From the NCBI GenBank assembly GCA_015698045.1, contig BLAL01000239.1, positions 1,116,001 through 1,180,000 on the forward strand: a DNA stretch of 64,000 nucleotides. The letters run 5' to 3'. The position numbers were made by a program, and so were the translations under genes. The stretch is from Rhizophagus clarus. Lineage: Eukaryota; Glomeromycota; Glomeromycetes; Glomerales; Glomeraceae. Under the pieces are notes generated by a model. It did not search any database, was not told where the DNA came from, and saw only the letters and a list, made by a program, of their open reading frames with translations. The first letter of the stretch is position 1. Each line of letters opens with the position of its first letter. Positions 22,851 through 36,848 of this stretch are shown here, piece after piece.

Positions 22851-23763
22851 TTAGAGTTAAAAAAAAATATAGTTGTTTGTAATATTATTTATATAACATT
22901 TATTTATCATTTTGAATTATTTAACAATTCTTTTTTTTTTTTTTTATAACCTAAAAGAGTTTCATACTCCAATATATATACAGTATTAAGAAAATATAAT
23001 GAATATAATGAAATTAGATAAATAATAATATTATTTCATACCTTATAATATAAGAAAATGTATATCATAAAATGTAATAAATCATTTACATTCAGGCGGG
23101 TAATTTGAATTGTTATATATACATGTATTAGTTATAATATATATCATGTGTATTTACAATGAACTCTTAATGTAAATTATTTTGGTAATCCGAGTTATCA
23201 GGTGATTTTTTTAACGTAACGCGCATGAACAAACCAGATAATAAATTTTAATTTCATGAGTCATTATTGCTATTATTAAGAGGAAAAACCGTCTTCCCAG
23301 ACCTTCCCGACCCGTATATTATGAATAGTTTTAATGGTAGTGATCCTTTATTTTTATTTTTTACTTGTAGGTTTAATGACGTCAATTTTTTAAAAAATCG
23401 TGTTTCTTTCCGATTTTCCAATTATAAAATTTAAAATGAAAGTATTGGAATTAATCGACAGTGATTTTTGTATGATACCTAAAAGTCAAAAAAAGATCCG
23501 CGAAAATCTAAATTAAAATTAATGTTTTATTGAATAAATCAACACAAAAATGGAAAAGAATATAACAAGAATTAATTAATATCAACTTTCTATATATACA
23601 AATTCATTTTCTGTATCTCATAAATTAGCTGAACTCATAAATTACGATATTTTCAGAGTCAAACTACATGAATGTCCGAAAGTCTTTATAATCTTTCAAG
23701 AAAATTATCAAAATATTTATTGTACTAAATATTGTACACACTCTTTTTTCTAAAAAAAAAAAA
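22851..23763. other. Intergenic region
   Basis: AT-rich spacer of about 0.9 kb between the membrane-protein cluster and the methyltransferase gene. No open gene, repeat or RNA seen. Confidence 0.4.
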
Positions 23764-24779
23764 ATGCAATTACTTAAGTCAAACCTGTTAAAACTTGGCA
23801 TTTTTCCTAGGCACATTTTTCGTAAAAATTCCAAAAGGCTATTAAAGGTCGATGATTTCGAAATAGATAAATTACAATTTGCCCATGATGTGTATCGAAC
23901 GATATTTAATGGAAATTACTCTTCTCCTGTAACTGAACTTTTACAAGAAGGTGCTAAAGTTTTAGATTTCAGGTATGACCTTATTATTGTATTTTTTTTC
24001 TTAATTTGTTTCAATCTAATTGTTTTTTGAATTTTTTTTTAAGATGTGGTCCAGGAACTTGGTCTTGTGAAATGGCAAGCGATTTTAAAAATTCCTTTTT
24101 CTACGGAGTGGATTCAATATCATGTTTTCCAGTGCAAAAACCTTTAAATGTTGAATTTATTAAATCAAAGGCGTTAAATGATAAAATACCTTTTGAAAAT
24201 GATTTTTTTGATTTTATATTTGTGCATTCCACTATACTATGGTATTCTAGTGATCAATGGGAAGAATTTGTTATACCTGAATTAATTCGTGTACTTAAAC
24301 CTGGTGGTTACTTGGAAATTATGGAAGCTGAATTAAAATTACATGGTGAAGGTCCTGAAACTCCCATTATGACCAAACATATCGAAAAATGTTTGTATTG
24401 TTTTTATTTTTATTTTTATTTTTTTTTTCACAAATATTTATGAATATTAATTTCTCTTTTTCATGTAGTTCGCGCATCGTTGAGATCTCATAAAATAAAT
24501 CCTTATTTGATATTGAAACTACCACAAATATTAAAATCAACAAATCAAATGATAAATATTCAAAAGGACGTGCGTAAATGTCCCGTTGGTAATTGGGATT
24601 ATAAATTAGGTGAATGCGGTGCTAAATTAGCCATTTCTATAATTTTACAATCCTTAATAACTACAAAATTATTAAGAAAAAAAGATTATGATGATATATA
24701 TAAAAAAATAGTGATCGAGGTAAATAAAGTTGAATCTTATTTTTGCAAACATAGGACATGGGCAATGAAAGTATCCTAA
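23764..24779 (+). CDS. Class I SAM-dependent methyltransferase (288 aa)
   Basis: Three exons: 23764-23972, 24044-24390, 24469-24779. Motif I is VLDFRCGPGTWSCEMA (residues about 66-81), in which the usual V-L-D-x-G-x-G-x-G has Arg where the first Gly is common. An acidic position follows in FFYGVDS. The post-motif region has PFENDFFDFIFVHSTILWYS, and RVLKPGGYLEIMEAEL is the typical motif after strand 5. The length and order fit the LaeA/UMTA-like and ubiquinone-type fungal methyltransferases; the substrate cannot be told. The intron within motif I is supported by the restored motif. No targeting signal is certain, although the N-terminus (LLKLGIFPRHIFRKN) is basic and hydrophobic and could be mitochondrial. 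Confidence 0.8.
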
Positions 24780-25226
24780 AAAAAAAAAAAAATTTTAAAG
24801 CTTAATATTAATATTATTATTTTTTATCCTAATATATATATATTAATAATATTTTAAATAATTAAAAATATTTGTAATTTAAACTAGGAAGATATTGTTA
24901 TACTCCTTTTTTTAATAATACCTTACCCTTAATCCATTAGCATTGATATATAACAGTGACAAATAAGATTAAGAGCGAAGGGTGGTGAATAGGGGAAGGC
25001 GGAGGTATTGATTATTCCCCATGTAATTATTTTATTTCGTAATTTAATAAAAGTTTGTCTATGGCGAATAAAAATCAATTTATGGTATATTGTATAAAAT
25101 TGTCATTATTATTATTATTGAATTGAAGAATCTGATTTACTGCATCAACAGTATATTTTTTTATGTTTATTTATTAAAAAGCACAAGTGTACCGGAATTT
25201 AGATTGAGGAATTAGATACTAAGTAT
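24780..25226. other. Convergent intergenic region
   Basis: Shared 3' region of the methyltransferase gene (plus) and the LisH gene (minus). Poly-A at 24779-24792. Nothing else seen. Confidence 0.4.
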
Positions 25227-26084
25227 TTATTCAAAGGAATTATGGTAAGGAATTCCTGAATTATGTTCCTGTTCATATAAACTACTGAACAAATCCCAGA
25301 AAGTTAACCACCACTCATTGAGAAATCCATCTGGAACATCTAATGGTAATGGTATACTAGGAAGTTCATTATTTGGAAACGTCCTTTGAGCAGAGTACCC
25401 GGGAGAAGATTTATTAAAGCATGGTAAATTAGTTGCATCAGTTGAAGTTGTCCCCATGACTTTATTAGAATAACGATAGTTATTTCTGGCATCGCTTGTC
25501 TTTGTATCGTCCTCTTTTACATTCTTGAAATTTGTATCTTCCCGAATTTCTTCATTATTTTCTTTCTGGGCTTTTCCTGCATTCAAAATTCTTTTGTTAC
25601 TTTTGACAATCTTTAAACTTGCAAGTTCTTGTATTTCAAAATTTTGTTAAAAAAAAATCATTTTATCGTCATTTTTGCTATACCACCTTCAATACGCTCT
25701 TCATTTCCTTCTTCTTTATGTTCATCTTCATCGTTAACATGTTCTCCTTTATTTCTTCTCTTCATAAATTTCATTATTAGATGAACATTTTTTGTGCATC
25801 TTTCACATTTACAACATCACTACATTTGATAAACTTACGTGATATAATTGAACTTTTTTCTTTCTTTCTTTTATAGCTTCGTTTTCTTGATTTTTTGTTG
25901 TAATTTCATTTTTAGTAATTAAGGTTATTAGCCATTCAGGGGGCCAATTATCAAGACCAGCTTCTTCGAAATATGTTCTAGCCGTGTCTGTACATCCAGA
26001 TTTTCTCAAATAATCGTAAACGAACGCTTCGAGTAATCGTTTTGCTCTTTTACGAAATTCTTCAGAGTTTATTGGTTGTGCCAT
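25227..26084 (-). CDS. LisH-domain regulator of the Flo8/Som1/SSDP type (240 aa)
   Basis: Three exons: 26084-25839, 25759-25684, 25627-25227; the acceptor of exon 2 is the least certain splice. Residues 14-45 are a LisH motif (LLEAFVYDYLRKSGCTDTAR, then FFEE-like TYFEEAGLD), followed by WPPEWLITLI. Near the C-terminus DVPDGFLNEWWLTFWDLF is the partner block seen in animal SSBP/SSDP, plant LEUNIG and fungal Flo8/Som1 proteins, where LisH plus this block mediates dimerisation and binding to LIM-domain-binding or co-repressor partners. The middle is acidic and low-complexity. Likely a nuclear transcriptional co-regulator; in other fungi these act downstream of cAMP/PKA in morphogenesis. It is divergent from RalGAP across a 2.8-kb spacer. 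Confidence 0.75.
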
Positions 26085-28857
26085 CTTTAATTTAAACTAG
26101 AAATTATTAGCATATAAAAAGAAATAAGAATGGATATTAAGAAGCTATAAATTACGAAAAAAAAAATTTTTTTCCAGATCGATGATAAGTTATTTCAATT
26201 TTACTCTATTTATAAAATAATTTGTCATACCGTACTAACTGCAGTCAATTTAGTAAATTTAGTCAATAAATTTAAAGTTTACAAACATTGCATTAAATAT
26301 TATTGTAAACGCGTGCACGATTGTTACACAAGATCCGACACGTAAAAATTCTGCAAGATCGAACTACAAAAAAAACAAATCTGTATGATAATATAACTGA
26401 GATGACAAATAAAGGACTTGATTTTGAGGTAACTTAAACGAATCAGGTTTGATAACGGATGCGAGTTGAAAGGAAGCTTTGAAGAAGATAATTATCTTTA
26501 TTTCGTTATCAGAATTATTCTTTACTATCAGATGTTATTCTTTAGTTTGATGTTACTATCGAGGTGGTAGTAAATATTTGATCTACTATAATTGATAGGC
26601 TCTGTTACTTGCTTCATACTTTATGAAGCATAATAAACGATAATTATAATTTTAACTTAATAATAACATTATAGGATATTCAGAGACTCTGTTTGACGGA
26701 TATTCACCGAATATTTGAATTCACTTTCAGTGAGAACTTTGTGAGAATTTCAATTTTTATATCATTTACACTTCAAATTCTGATCTTTCGAAAGATGTAA
26801 AAGTCAAAGATAATGTTTATTGTCAAAAATCGTCATTCTTTAATTTACTTTATTTACTTTGAAATTCTCGCTTACATTTCTTCTTGCTCTCAAAAATTAT
26901 CTTGTATCATTTATTTGCGAAATATCAAATTATAATCAGTTACAATAATATGTATATTATATCTAGATAAGTGTCGAAATTTGCAACGGTAATTCACTTT
27001 TTTTATAGTGGTGTGATTTTAAAATTTCTCTGTCTTGGCAAAATGTGAATATAACAGTAAGAGTAAATTTAGATATTGTGCAATATTATGGATGTGGCCA
27101 GGGTCAAGGAATTACTAATTTAATTTTCATCATCTAGGATTTTCCCAAAAAAGTTGTAAAATATTAAAATATTGTAAATTTATTAAATTTATTGATGAAT
27201 GCTATATAAAAATTGTAATAAATTTTTATTTTTGAAAAAAAAAAAAAAAATTGAATTCAAAATAAATATATAATAACAAATATATATTTGTTTGTTGAAT
27301 ACAACTAATGCCTCTTTATACTTTAGGCTCTCCACGATTTTTCAAAATGTTCCAAGGTTTCTGCATTTATTTACTTGTATTATATCATTAGAATTTTTAA
27401 TTTTTATCTTAATATTGTCAGTTTTATATATATACTGTACTATTGGGTTGTTGCGCTAAAAATTTGTACAGTACAACTATTAAACCTCTTCTTATATCCA
27501 AATATTATTGCTGAATTATAGAAAAATTTACTCAGTCAGGATTGAATCCAGTCTTGAATTACTGGACAAAAATACATTAAAGTTTATAACAATGTTTGCA
27601 ATGTTGGTGAGTATTGACAAATACACTTAAGTACGCAAATTAAATGTATTATTATTAGTTAAGAAATATAGATAAGGGTTGACTGAACTGCTTTATAATC
27701 TTACCGATCCTTTCGAGTCATGTTAGAATATAATTTTCGATGAAATTTAAGGAATTGGTTCATAGGTCGGATGACGACGATATATACTAAAATCAACCAT
27801 CCATGAAAATGAAATTTAAGTTGAATGAATCACGTAAATTTTACGCATCTTGAATCCTTTTTTGGAAATTATTACGGTTGAGGATTTTCTGGAGTATGAA
27901 AAAAAGAAATGTGGATTAGCAGAGATTTTACTGTAAATGGTCAAGTATAACCGATATGACTTATCCTCATGATTGACCATCTAATCAATAATGTACTTTA
28001 TCTGCTCCCATTATTTATATACGCTTGTCAGGAGATATTAATTATAGGAGATGAATGTCTCCATTTCAAGAATTACGAAGAAGGGCAAGGAAGAACTGTA
28101 CAGTTTTTAAGCTCTTTTAATCTCTTTGTAATAATCTCTGGGCGAACACGTAAAGTTGTTAAAAGAATTTAGTTTATATATAAAGTGAATAATATTCTGA
28201 ATTTTTTTTTTATAAAAAGAAGAAACCAAATTATTATATGCATCCATGTTAGTAAACTAAGAATTTACAGTACGAAGTATGAATTTTGCGATGAAACAAA
28301 CATTGATTGACCAGTTCTACAGTAAAACTTACTCCAATCCATCCATATAGCCAAACTGTTTTTATTGTTAAATTTTCTGTATCATGTGATTTAAGGAAAA
28401 CGCGTCTAAATTTAAATATCCCCTAATCACCCCTGTGTGTAATTGAACATCTATTTAATGTATTATCGTAAACATTTTCTTTCCGTTTCGATTGAACTGT
28501 TATAATTTGATAGGAAGTTGATAGGCATCTCCGTAAAAATTGTCAATGATAATCTAACTCCCTAACTGCAATGGATCGTCGTAATTAATATTTTGCTCTT
28601 GCCCTTGTTTTGAACTGAACCGTTCTGATTGCGTGTTTTACGATGGATTTTCACGAAAAAGGTACTACGTGTCTTGTTTTGAGAGGATAAAGTTAAGATG
28701 AGCCACTTCTCTTGCTCTCGGTCTCGGGTTTTATTTTTCTGTGTAACTGATTCATATTAAGTTCATGTGACACAACAGAAAATTAAACCTGATTACCACA
28801 AAAATAGGTATGTGACACGACCGTTTTCTAACAAAATAAACCACCATTCTTTTAGGG
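26085..28857. other. Long divergent intergenic region (2.8 kb)
   Basis: Between the LisH gene (minus) and the RalGAP gene (plus). No exon-like frame, repeat or RNA gene recognised; the 67-codon frame at 27969-28172 has no protein-like features I trust. The sequence TTTTAGGG directly before the RalGAP ATG could be the end of a 5'-UTR intron. Confidence 0.4.
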
Positions 28858-31800
28858 ATGGCTCCGGACGAAATAATCAATAGTAATAGCGATAATGTTA
28901 AAGAGAGTTCTACGAATAATGAACAGCGGGAACGATCTAAAACGGTGTCTCTTGCTAGAAAACGAAGAGGCACTCAAAGCAACGGAGATGGGTCTAGTGG
29001 TTCTACAAAACAGACACTCACTACTGCTATAAATCAAATTTTGAATAGACGTGCATCGATTTCTTCACAGAGACCAAAGGATTTATTAGCTGAAATAAAT
29101 ACTAATAGATTAGAAAGTACTAATAGTACACAGAACACTTCTCCTCCAAGTCCAGTTGCTGTTAATGCTCCATTTAAACAACAACAACAACATCAAAATC
29201 AACTCTCACATTCGGCACAACAACCACAACCTTTTCAACGATTATTACGAAAGAAAAGTTTGCATACTTCTACTAGTGTACAGTATTCTCCAGTTTCTCC
29301 CTCGCAAGCTTCTCCTTTATCACCAACGGTTGAAGAAGATTTAAGTGATAGTTTATCTGATACTGATTCAAATAATAACAGACGAATACATCATGGGTCA
29401 AATTCATCTTCAAATCCATCAATAAACTCTATTGCTTCATCAGTATCTTCTCCAAGAAAACAATTCATATTTGATAGAGAACAAAAATTATTAATGTCAT
29501 CTCAAACAACTCAAACAAAAGATGATAAAATGGAAAAGTTATTAAAAAAAGCAAAAATATTTTTGGATGTAAAACAAAGACCTAAAGCTAGAATTGCATC
29601 ATTATGGAGTTTTATAGGTAAGTTTATTTTTAAATTTATAAATAGTGAATAATGTATTAAAATATGTAAATATTCAAAATTTTAATAATAAATTATTTAT
29701 TCATTTTTTATTCCGGAATTTTAAATTGATTTTGTTCAATTGTTATCCTGATGTAAAAGATGTCACAAGTGAATTTGATCAGGCACAGTTTTTTCAACAA
29801 AATGCTGAAGAAGTATTCGATGTAGTTTATAAATCATTTATGTGCCAAGTGGATAAAATAAAACGTGAGAATTTAATATTTTGTTTTCTCAACAACTTAT
29901 TTGAACAAAAAACATTAAATAAGCATTGATCTTATAATTTATAAACAGAGAAATCAGATCGACCATCGTCATTTACATCAAAAGAATTTTTAAATTTAAA
30001 TAAGATCTTGCTTTTATTACGTAAAATATTTTTATTTATACCCGACAGAATAAGGGGTGGATGGCAAAAAAAACACATAGGTATTGATCTTATTTTTTTT
30101 TTTTTTTTTTTTTACTATAAAAGAAATTTTATTCAATTTTTTTTTTGGTTATGATGTATTTATAATTTAATTATTTCAATAAGCCAATATATTATCGATT
30201 TTACTCGATCATGGAAATCACCCTCGAGTTCGAATACAAGGATTTCAACTTTTGATTTTATGGTTAAACGACCAAACAATGGAATTAGATGAATGTATAC
30301 ATTTATATTCAAATGCTATTTCGTTAGATATATTTTTTTTTGATCAAACGAGAAGTATGGATGAAAAAGTGCATCATACAAAAGATAAAATATGGAGAAA
30401 AAGTTATATTCCTCTTGCATTAGGCCAAGAATTAATTCGAGGTAAGAATATAAGAGAGTGAGAATTTCTCCTTTTTTTTTGTAAGAAAAAAAATAAATAA
30501 AAATCACGATTCTTTACCAGGTGATTCTCGAGGGCCCTTATTTCCGAATCCGCATCAACCGACATTTACTGATGCAGTAAATTTAATTCAAATAGATTTA
30601 GGAAGTATAGTTAGATTAGCACATGTTGCAGCTGGATCAATACCACCATCAGAAAATTATGAATTTCCTGCAATAGAAAGTATTGAACCTGATAATGGTA
30701 TTGCTATAGGAATGGGAATTGATGCAGCATTTGCTTCTGCAAAATTTCATTTTGAATTAATTAAAAAGCAGTATCTTGTAAAACTTTTTCCTCAATGCGC
30801 TAAACGTCTTGGATTATTACCTGAAGATCAAGGTATTTAAAATTTTCAATTGTGAATTTAAATAATATTTTAATATACTAATTTATTTATTAATAAAAAA
30901 ACTAAAATAAATTAACTATTAAAGAATATGGTTTTCAAAAATGTCCACCAACAATTTTGAGAGCCTTTGTTACCTTCTTTATACATCACTGCCTTGATAA
31001 CTATGGTGCATCAGATACAATCTCTTCATATCCTTCACCTGCTACTCCTATTTTAAAATCCATAATGTTGGCTCCAGAGAATCGTGAATTTGCGCATGAA
31101 GTAGTGAAACAGTCATTAATGTTACCAGCTGGTAGTCCTCTTTATAAAGATATCGTTAGAGGTGCAGTTCATATAGTAGGAGTATGGATTCTAAGTGGGG
31201 TTAGTTACAATTAATGTTTCTATTAAGTAATTCCTACCTTTTTGTTATATTCATAAGATTCCTTAATTTATAGGAAGAAGAAAGACCAGCCTTTTTACGT
31301 AAATCTCTTCAAAATTTGCCACTTTCATCCCCATCGACAAGTCAAAGCGATACATCCATAACTCCAAATCTGACGCCGTTATCAGCTACGTCATTTGCAA
31401 GCTCTTATTCAGATGCAAATATTTACCTTAGAAGATACATAATGTTGCTAAATCTTGTATTCGATGATCATTCGTTCTTAACTGTTGATGGAGGAATGAC
31501 AAATATTGAGGTGGAGGCGCAGGTTTCTATTTACAGAGATGTTTTGTCTTTATATCGTTCGATGACGACTGAAAGTTCTATTGAAATAGAGTTAGGAACT
31601 TGGTATGTGTTAAATTATGTATGATGATGTCTTTTTTTGTCAAATATTGACTTTTTGTATATTAGGGAAACTCTACTGAGGTCACTTTTAGATCTTCAGA
31701 AAAAGATTATGAATCAAAATGACAAGTACGCTTCGATACCTTCTGTAGCATTAGCTGATGATTTGGCCGATTATTTGATTGAAGTAAGTGAAAATTTTAA

Positions 31801-34800
31801 TCGGTATCAATTTAATAACAATAAGTGTATTCATTCATTTCATTTCATATCTTTATTAAAGACGTTGTTATACGCGTTTGCCCGGTCAGAGTTTCAAGAT
31901 CAAGATTTATGGAATAAATTGGCAATTCAAATGAGTTTTAGTGTAAGATGGTATCAAACAATTTCACAGTGGACTGTAAGTATCAAATGGCTTTTACAAC
32001 TTTACTTTCAGTCGCACAAATTTAATCTACAAATTCAATCTACAAATTCAATCAAATTCTTTAGAAAATTATGTTGCGTTTGACAAAAATTCTATCAAAG
32101 CATGTTTATCAAGTAGATCTTAATCAAGTAGAGTTACAACGACGTCTCTTAGAATTATCAACATCGGGACGCCATCATCATCGTCGAAAACCTTCCAAGT
32201 ATCGTACAAAACAGTTTTCATTAAAACATAAATCTTCAGGCAGCACTTCTTCACGTGAAGATTTCGATTTATCATCTCCAGGTTCGTCTAAGAACTTTAT
32301 TGAACACGGTAAAGTCGGAAGACGAACTTTGAGTATGCATTCAGATACGAATCAATTAGATACAAAATTGTTAGGAGTTGGAAATCATGGACCTGCGGCT
32401 TCCTCTTTGCACTCTGGTAGCATTTCATCAGATGATGACGAAAATGATGATGACGACGACTTTTTTGATGCTCGTAGTGATATTGGTAATGAAGTTAAGG
32501 TAATACTCTTGCATGATTATTTTGCTTCTTGCTTGCGGTTTATTGCTTTGGATTTCTATCATTAATTTGTTTCGTGAAATTTAAAATTTTTTTCTTGAAA
32601 ATTAGTCAAATCGAACCTCAGCAGTGTTTTTTTCTCAACCGAATTTCAGCAATGAAAAACTATCGATGTCTTTGGCTAATTTTAGAAGTCCAGATTTTAT
32701 TAATTTGGATGTATTATCATGGACTGCTGAAAGTTCATTGTTAGTATGGAGAAACATGCTTTATGCTTTGGGTAATTTGAATTGTATTCAGATTGTTCCA
32801 TATCACACTGATGCTATCAAATGTTTAATAGATATGTTAGATATGTTTGAATTGGTAATTTTTATTTTATTTTTTTTTTCGGCCTTTTTAAATTTTACTT
32901 ATTGGTAAATATTTATATTTGTAACACTAATAGGTTTGTCATAATCAATTTGGAAATGTTCCTCTTCCCCCAATTTATGAATTTGTTCCTTGGTTTCTCG
33001 AAGCTTGCGAATTGCCACTGTAAGTCATACACACTCATACATTTTAGTTTTAAAAATATTTATATTTTGTTATCTTTTATAGAGCCTTTGCACCTGGACG
33101 AGCATTAGCATATGGTGGACTGTGCAAAATTATGTCTCATCGACATCACGAATTTAACAAATCTTATTACCCAAATTTTTATCGTACTTTGATGAAGGGG
33201 TTAATTGATTCTGATAGAACTATAACTTATGCAATAATAAATAATTCAACCAAGTTATTTTCTCAAGGTCTTCCAGGAATTAATGTTCTTTATCGTCCTT
33301 TTATTGAATCGATAAGAAATTTATTATCTGAACATGACTCAAAGAGAATTCCTGATTCTACAAGACAAAATGCTATCACCATACTTTGTTCACTTATACG
33401 TAAGTAAATCTGTAAAAAATTCCTGTTCTACAAAAGATTTAAATAAATTAACAATTCGATTTGATGAACCAGGTTTCGATATGTCGGATAGTAAGAAATG
33501 CTTTGAAGTAAGTATGAAAATGTTTTTATTTGGTTAACTAATTGTTTAATAATTTATTGCTTGTTTTTGAATTTTAGGAAAGATTAATGTTGAAAGAAGC
33601 ATTGATCGACTCATTGTCAACGGAAGATTCAATAAAAAATCATGACATGTATAATATGCTGTTATATGGTATTTGTACACTCACATTTGATGAACTTACT
33701 GCGACAACATGGTTTGTATTCGTTTATTATTTGATATCTTTATACATTTACGTTCATAAACTAATTTAATATTTGTAGGCCAGATAAGACTATCATTAAG
33801 GAATGTTTCCGAGCAATGATGGACCACTTATATTGGAGTCATTTGTCAATAGTTTCGGCAGCTGCAGATTGCTTAATTACATTTGCACAAAATTTTTCAA
33901 TGTGGTCTGATAATGAAGAGGTAAAATACTTTTTTAACTGATACCAGAATTGATTCTTTAATTGCTATATAACTTACCTATTATCATTTTATAGATTTAT
34001 GTTATGGTCCTTCAAGATGTTTTTGCCAATTTAATTGGGGCTCTGGATGAACATATTACGATACAGAAAGCAACTGCGAGAAATGGAAGAGGTACATATT
34101 TATATTAAATTTTGATTACTTGTTATAGAAAGGAAAATTTAACTTTTTTTTTTTAATTTAGGATTCATAATAGTGAAGCTATTTTATTGTCTTCTTGAGT
34201 GGTTGATGGCAATTCCTTCATATATTTTTACAGATACTGATTTATGTCAGCTTGTTCTTGATGTGATAGACTTGGCATTTGAAGATCGTGGGGTATGAAA
34301 AAAATTATTTAACAGTTTATTTATTATAATATGTATCTATTATTGAGTTTTATTTCTTTATTAACTTTCTATTAGGTGGAATCACTTAATTATTACAAGA
34401 AAGTGTATCCTACTCCACTTAGAAATCGAAGAAAGGAAACAAAATTGAGATTCAAAAAATCAGTGCGCAGAATTACATTAGGAACAAATTTCGGTAGCGA
34501 AACTTATGTCCATGTTGGCGGTGAAAACGATGTCGAGGATGAGAATTTTGTTAAGGTAATTTTAATTTCATATCTTTTATTGATTCTCACGAACTAGTTA
34601 TATATTAAATGAATTATTTGTTATTTATAGGAAGTTGCTGAGTGTATATTATTGCATTTGACTCATCATATTGATAATTTTGCTCCTTCTTATGGTCCTG
34701 CAACGATGAATAGGTTTGTAAATTTGGATTATTTGATTATTCGGAAAAAAATTATAAAATCGATAATTTAATGTTTTAAACAAATTCTTTCATGTAGCAC

Positions 34801-36848
34801 TTTAACTGGCCCAATAGGATCCGACACTAAAGATGATGAATGTGCCGAACATTATCAATATTTTTCTTTTAATGATAGGACTATTATTACAGTGGTGGAA
34901 ATGCCAGAAGAAATATCAGGTATGTACGATGTTTATGCTCATAGCTTGGAAGGATTCTTATCTAAAAAATATATTTTTGAATCATTTTTTAGGATCGCGT
35001 TTAATAATTCGGGATATGACTGGCCGTTATACTTGGGATACTAAATTGTTTTATAAAGAACATTTTGTTCCTTATTTAAAACAAAGTAGTGATCCAAATC
35101 ATTCTGAAGTTACAAAATATATGACACTAAGACCTAATATCAAAGTTGAACCAACATCGTCGAAATCAAAATTATCGTATGTTTTATTAATCTTTTATCT
35201 TAAGTATAACAATAACAATAGAATAGATTTAATGCCGCGTCTTTTATATTTATTTTTTTTTGTATTTATTTAATATAGAAATTCAAGAATAAAATCACGT
35301 AATCAAACAAGTAATTTATACAAAGATAAAAATAAATTACCTGTTTGGACCGAAAATTGTAATTATGAACGAGCTGATATGTTGGATAATTTGTTGTATT
35401 AGTAAGTGTTAGATTTTTTTAGAAATAATTATACTTTAACGAAATTAATTTAAATATTGTTAAATATTTAAAGCGTGAGTGGGCACACATCGTTATCAGA
35501 GACTTTACTAGATTTCCCGGAAACAATAATAGATGGCTTTCAAACTGAATTCGAGAAAGAATTAGATAGGCACATTCAGGAAGAAATACTTTATGTTAAT
35601 TCTGCAGACAGTCAGGCGTAAGTTATTAGTCTTAATATTGAATTGAATAGTTTTTACTATTGTATGGTTCTCGAGCCGATAAACTTAATGAATCAGTTAT
35701 ATATTTTTTTAGATCATCCTGGTACCAAAATATTATGTCGCTACGGAATAACATGAATCAAGTGACCGAAAATAAAAATAATAAAAATAATAGAAATAAA
35801 ATTTCTGAACAACTTTTAAGAAATCCATTGTATTCAAGGTCAACGTCATACTCATCACTTGGAGCAGACTTTTCATTATCGAAAGCATTTTTACCAGTTA
35901 TACCTCCCGAAGCAGAAGAGCCACAAGAACCTTATCAACAATGTCGATTATTCTTAAGTCATATTGGGTGGTTAAATCCGGACACATTTAAAGATGGATC
36001 AATATGTATGCTCGATAAAGGTCCAGCATTATACCGAGATATCCGGTTACTTGACAAAAAATATTCACGCGAATGTATAAAGGTTGCTTTATTATATGTT
36101 GGATTAGGACAAGAAGATGAACAGTCTATTTTACATAATACGAATGGAAGTAAAGAATATGACGAATTTGTTACAAGTCTCGGGTGGGAAATTGATTTAG
36201 CTACTCATCCAGGATATCTTGGTGGACTAGAAAGAAATTCTACAAATGGGACGACTTCAATTTATTATTGTAATTCAACTTTAGAAATCATATTTCATGA
36301 TGTAACAAGAATGCCAACAGATCCCACAGATTTAAAACAACTTCGAAAGGTATTAAAAGGTGTCTTTTTTGTTTGTATTTTAAGTACTTAATTAAATTTA
36401 TCTTTTTTTTTTTTTTAATTAGAAACGACACATAGGAAATGATCATGTGCATATAATATGGAATGAACATCATAGAGAATATCGAAAATATACAATAGGA
36501 GGAGATTTTGGCAACGTTCAAATAATTATATCACCATTATCTACGAATGCCAGCGGCCAAAGTACTGATTTATATAATGTAGATATTTATCGTGATAATA
36601 AGATCCCACCGTTTGGGCCTTTATTAAATGGCATGGTGGTTACAAAAAATTTATTAGGACCATTAGTGAGAATGACTGCCATACATGCATTTCGTGCAAG
36701 CATTAATACAATTTATCAACATCCTTATTTGCAGAGGTCTTCAGATATTAATATGATAATGAGTAAACATAAAAAGAATTCAAAAAGTAATAATTCTTAT
36801 GAAAGTTTTATCAGTAAAATTTTTTTTACTAATGATTTACCTATATAG
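28858..36848 (+). CDS. Ral GTPase-activating protein alpha-like (1975 aa)
   Basis: 26 exons, one continuous frame: 28858-29617, 29760-29864, 29949-30080, 30184-30441, 30521-30832, 30925-31199, 31274-31602, 31666-31783, 31862-31975, 32065-32499, 32606-32854, 32934-33019, 33083-33399, 33473-33507, 33578-33711, 33779-33920, 33995-34091, 34162-34292, 34376-34555, 34631-34713, 34798-34919, 34993-35176, 35279-35401, 35474-35617, 35713-36349, 36423-36848. Residues from about 1690 to 1960 are a Rap/Ran-GAP domain (CRLFLSHIGWLNP, IGNDHVHIIWNEHHREY); Asn1840 in GNDHV is the expected catalytic Asn thumb. The order and length match animal RalGAP-alpha (about 2000 aa), which with a beta subunit turns off Ral-type GTPases. 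The N-terminus is Ser/Gln-rich. The rest is a helical scaffold. Confidence 0.88.

Noticed and set aside
28852-29037. Minus-strand frames of 61-73 codons over the first RalGAP exon
   Set aside because: Opposite-strand shadows of the long Ser-rich first exon, without protein-like features.
33421-33472. Earlier acceptor for RalGAP exon 14 (after TACAAAAG)
   Set aside because: It would make an intron of only about 37 bases, far shorter than the 60-90 seen elsewhere; the acceptor before 33473 was preferred, though both keep the frame.
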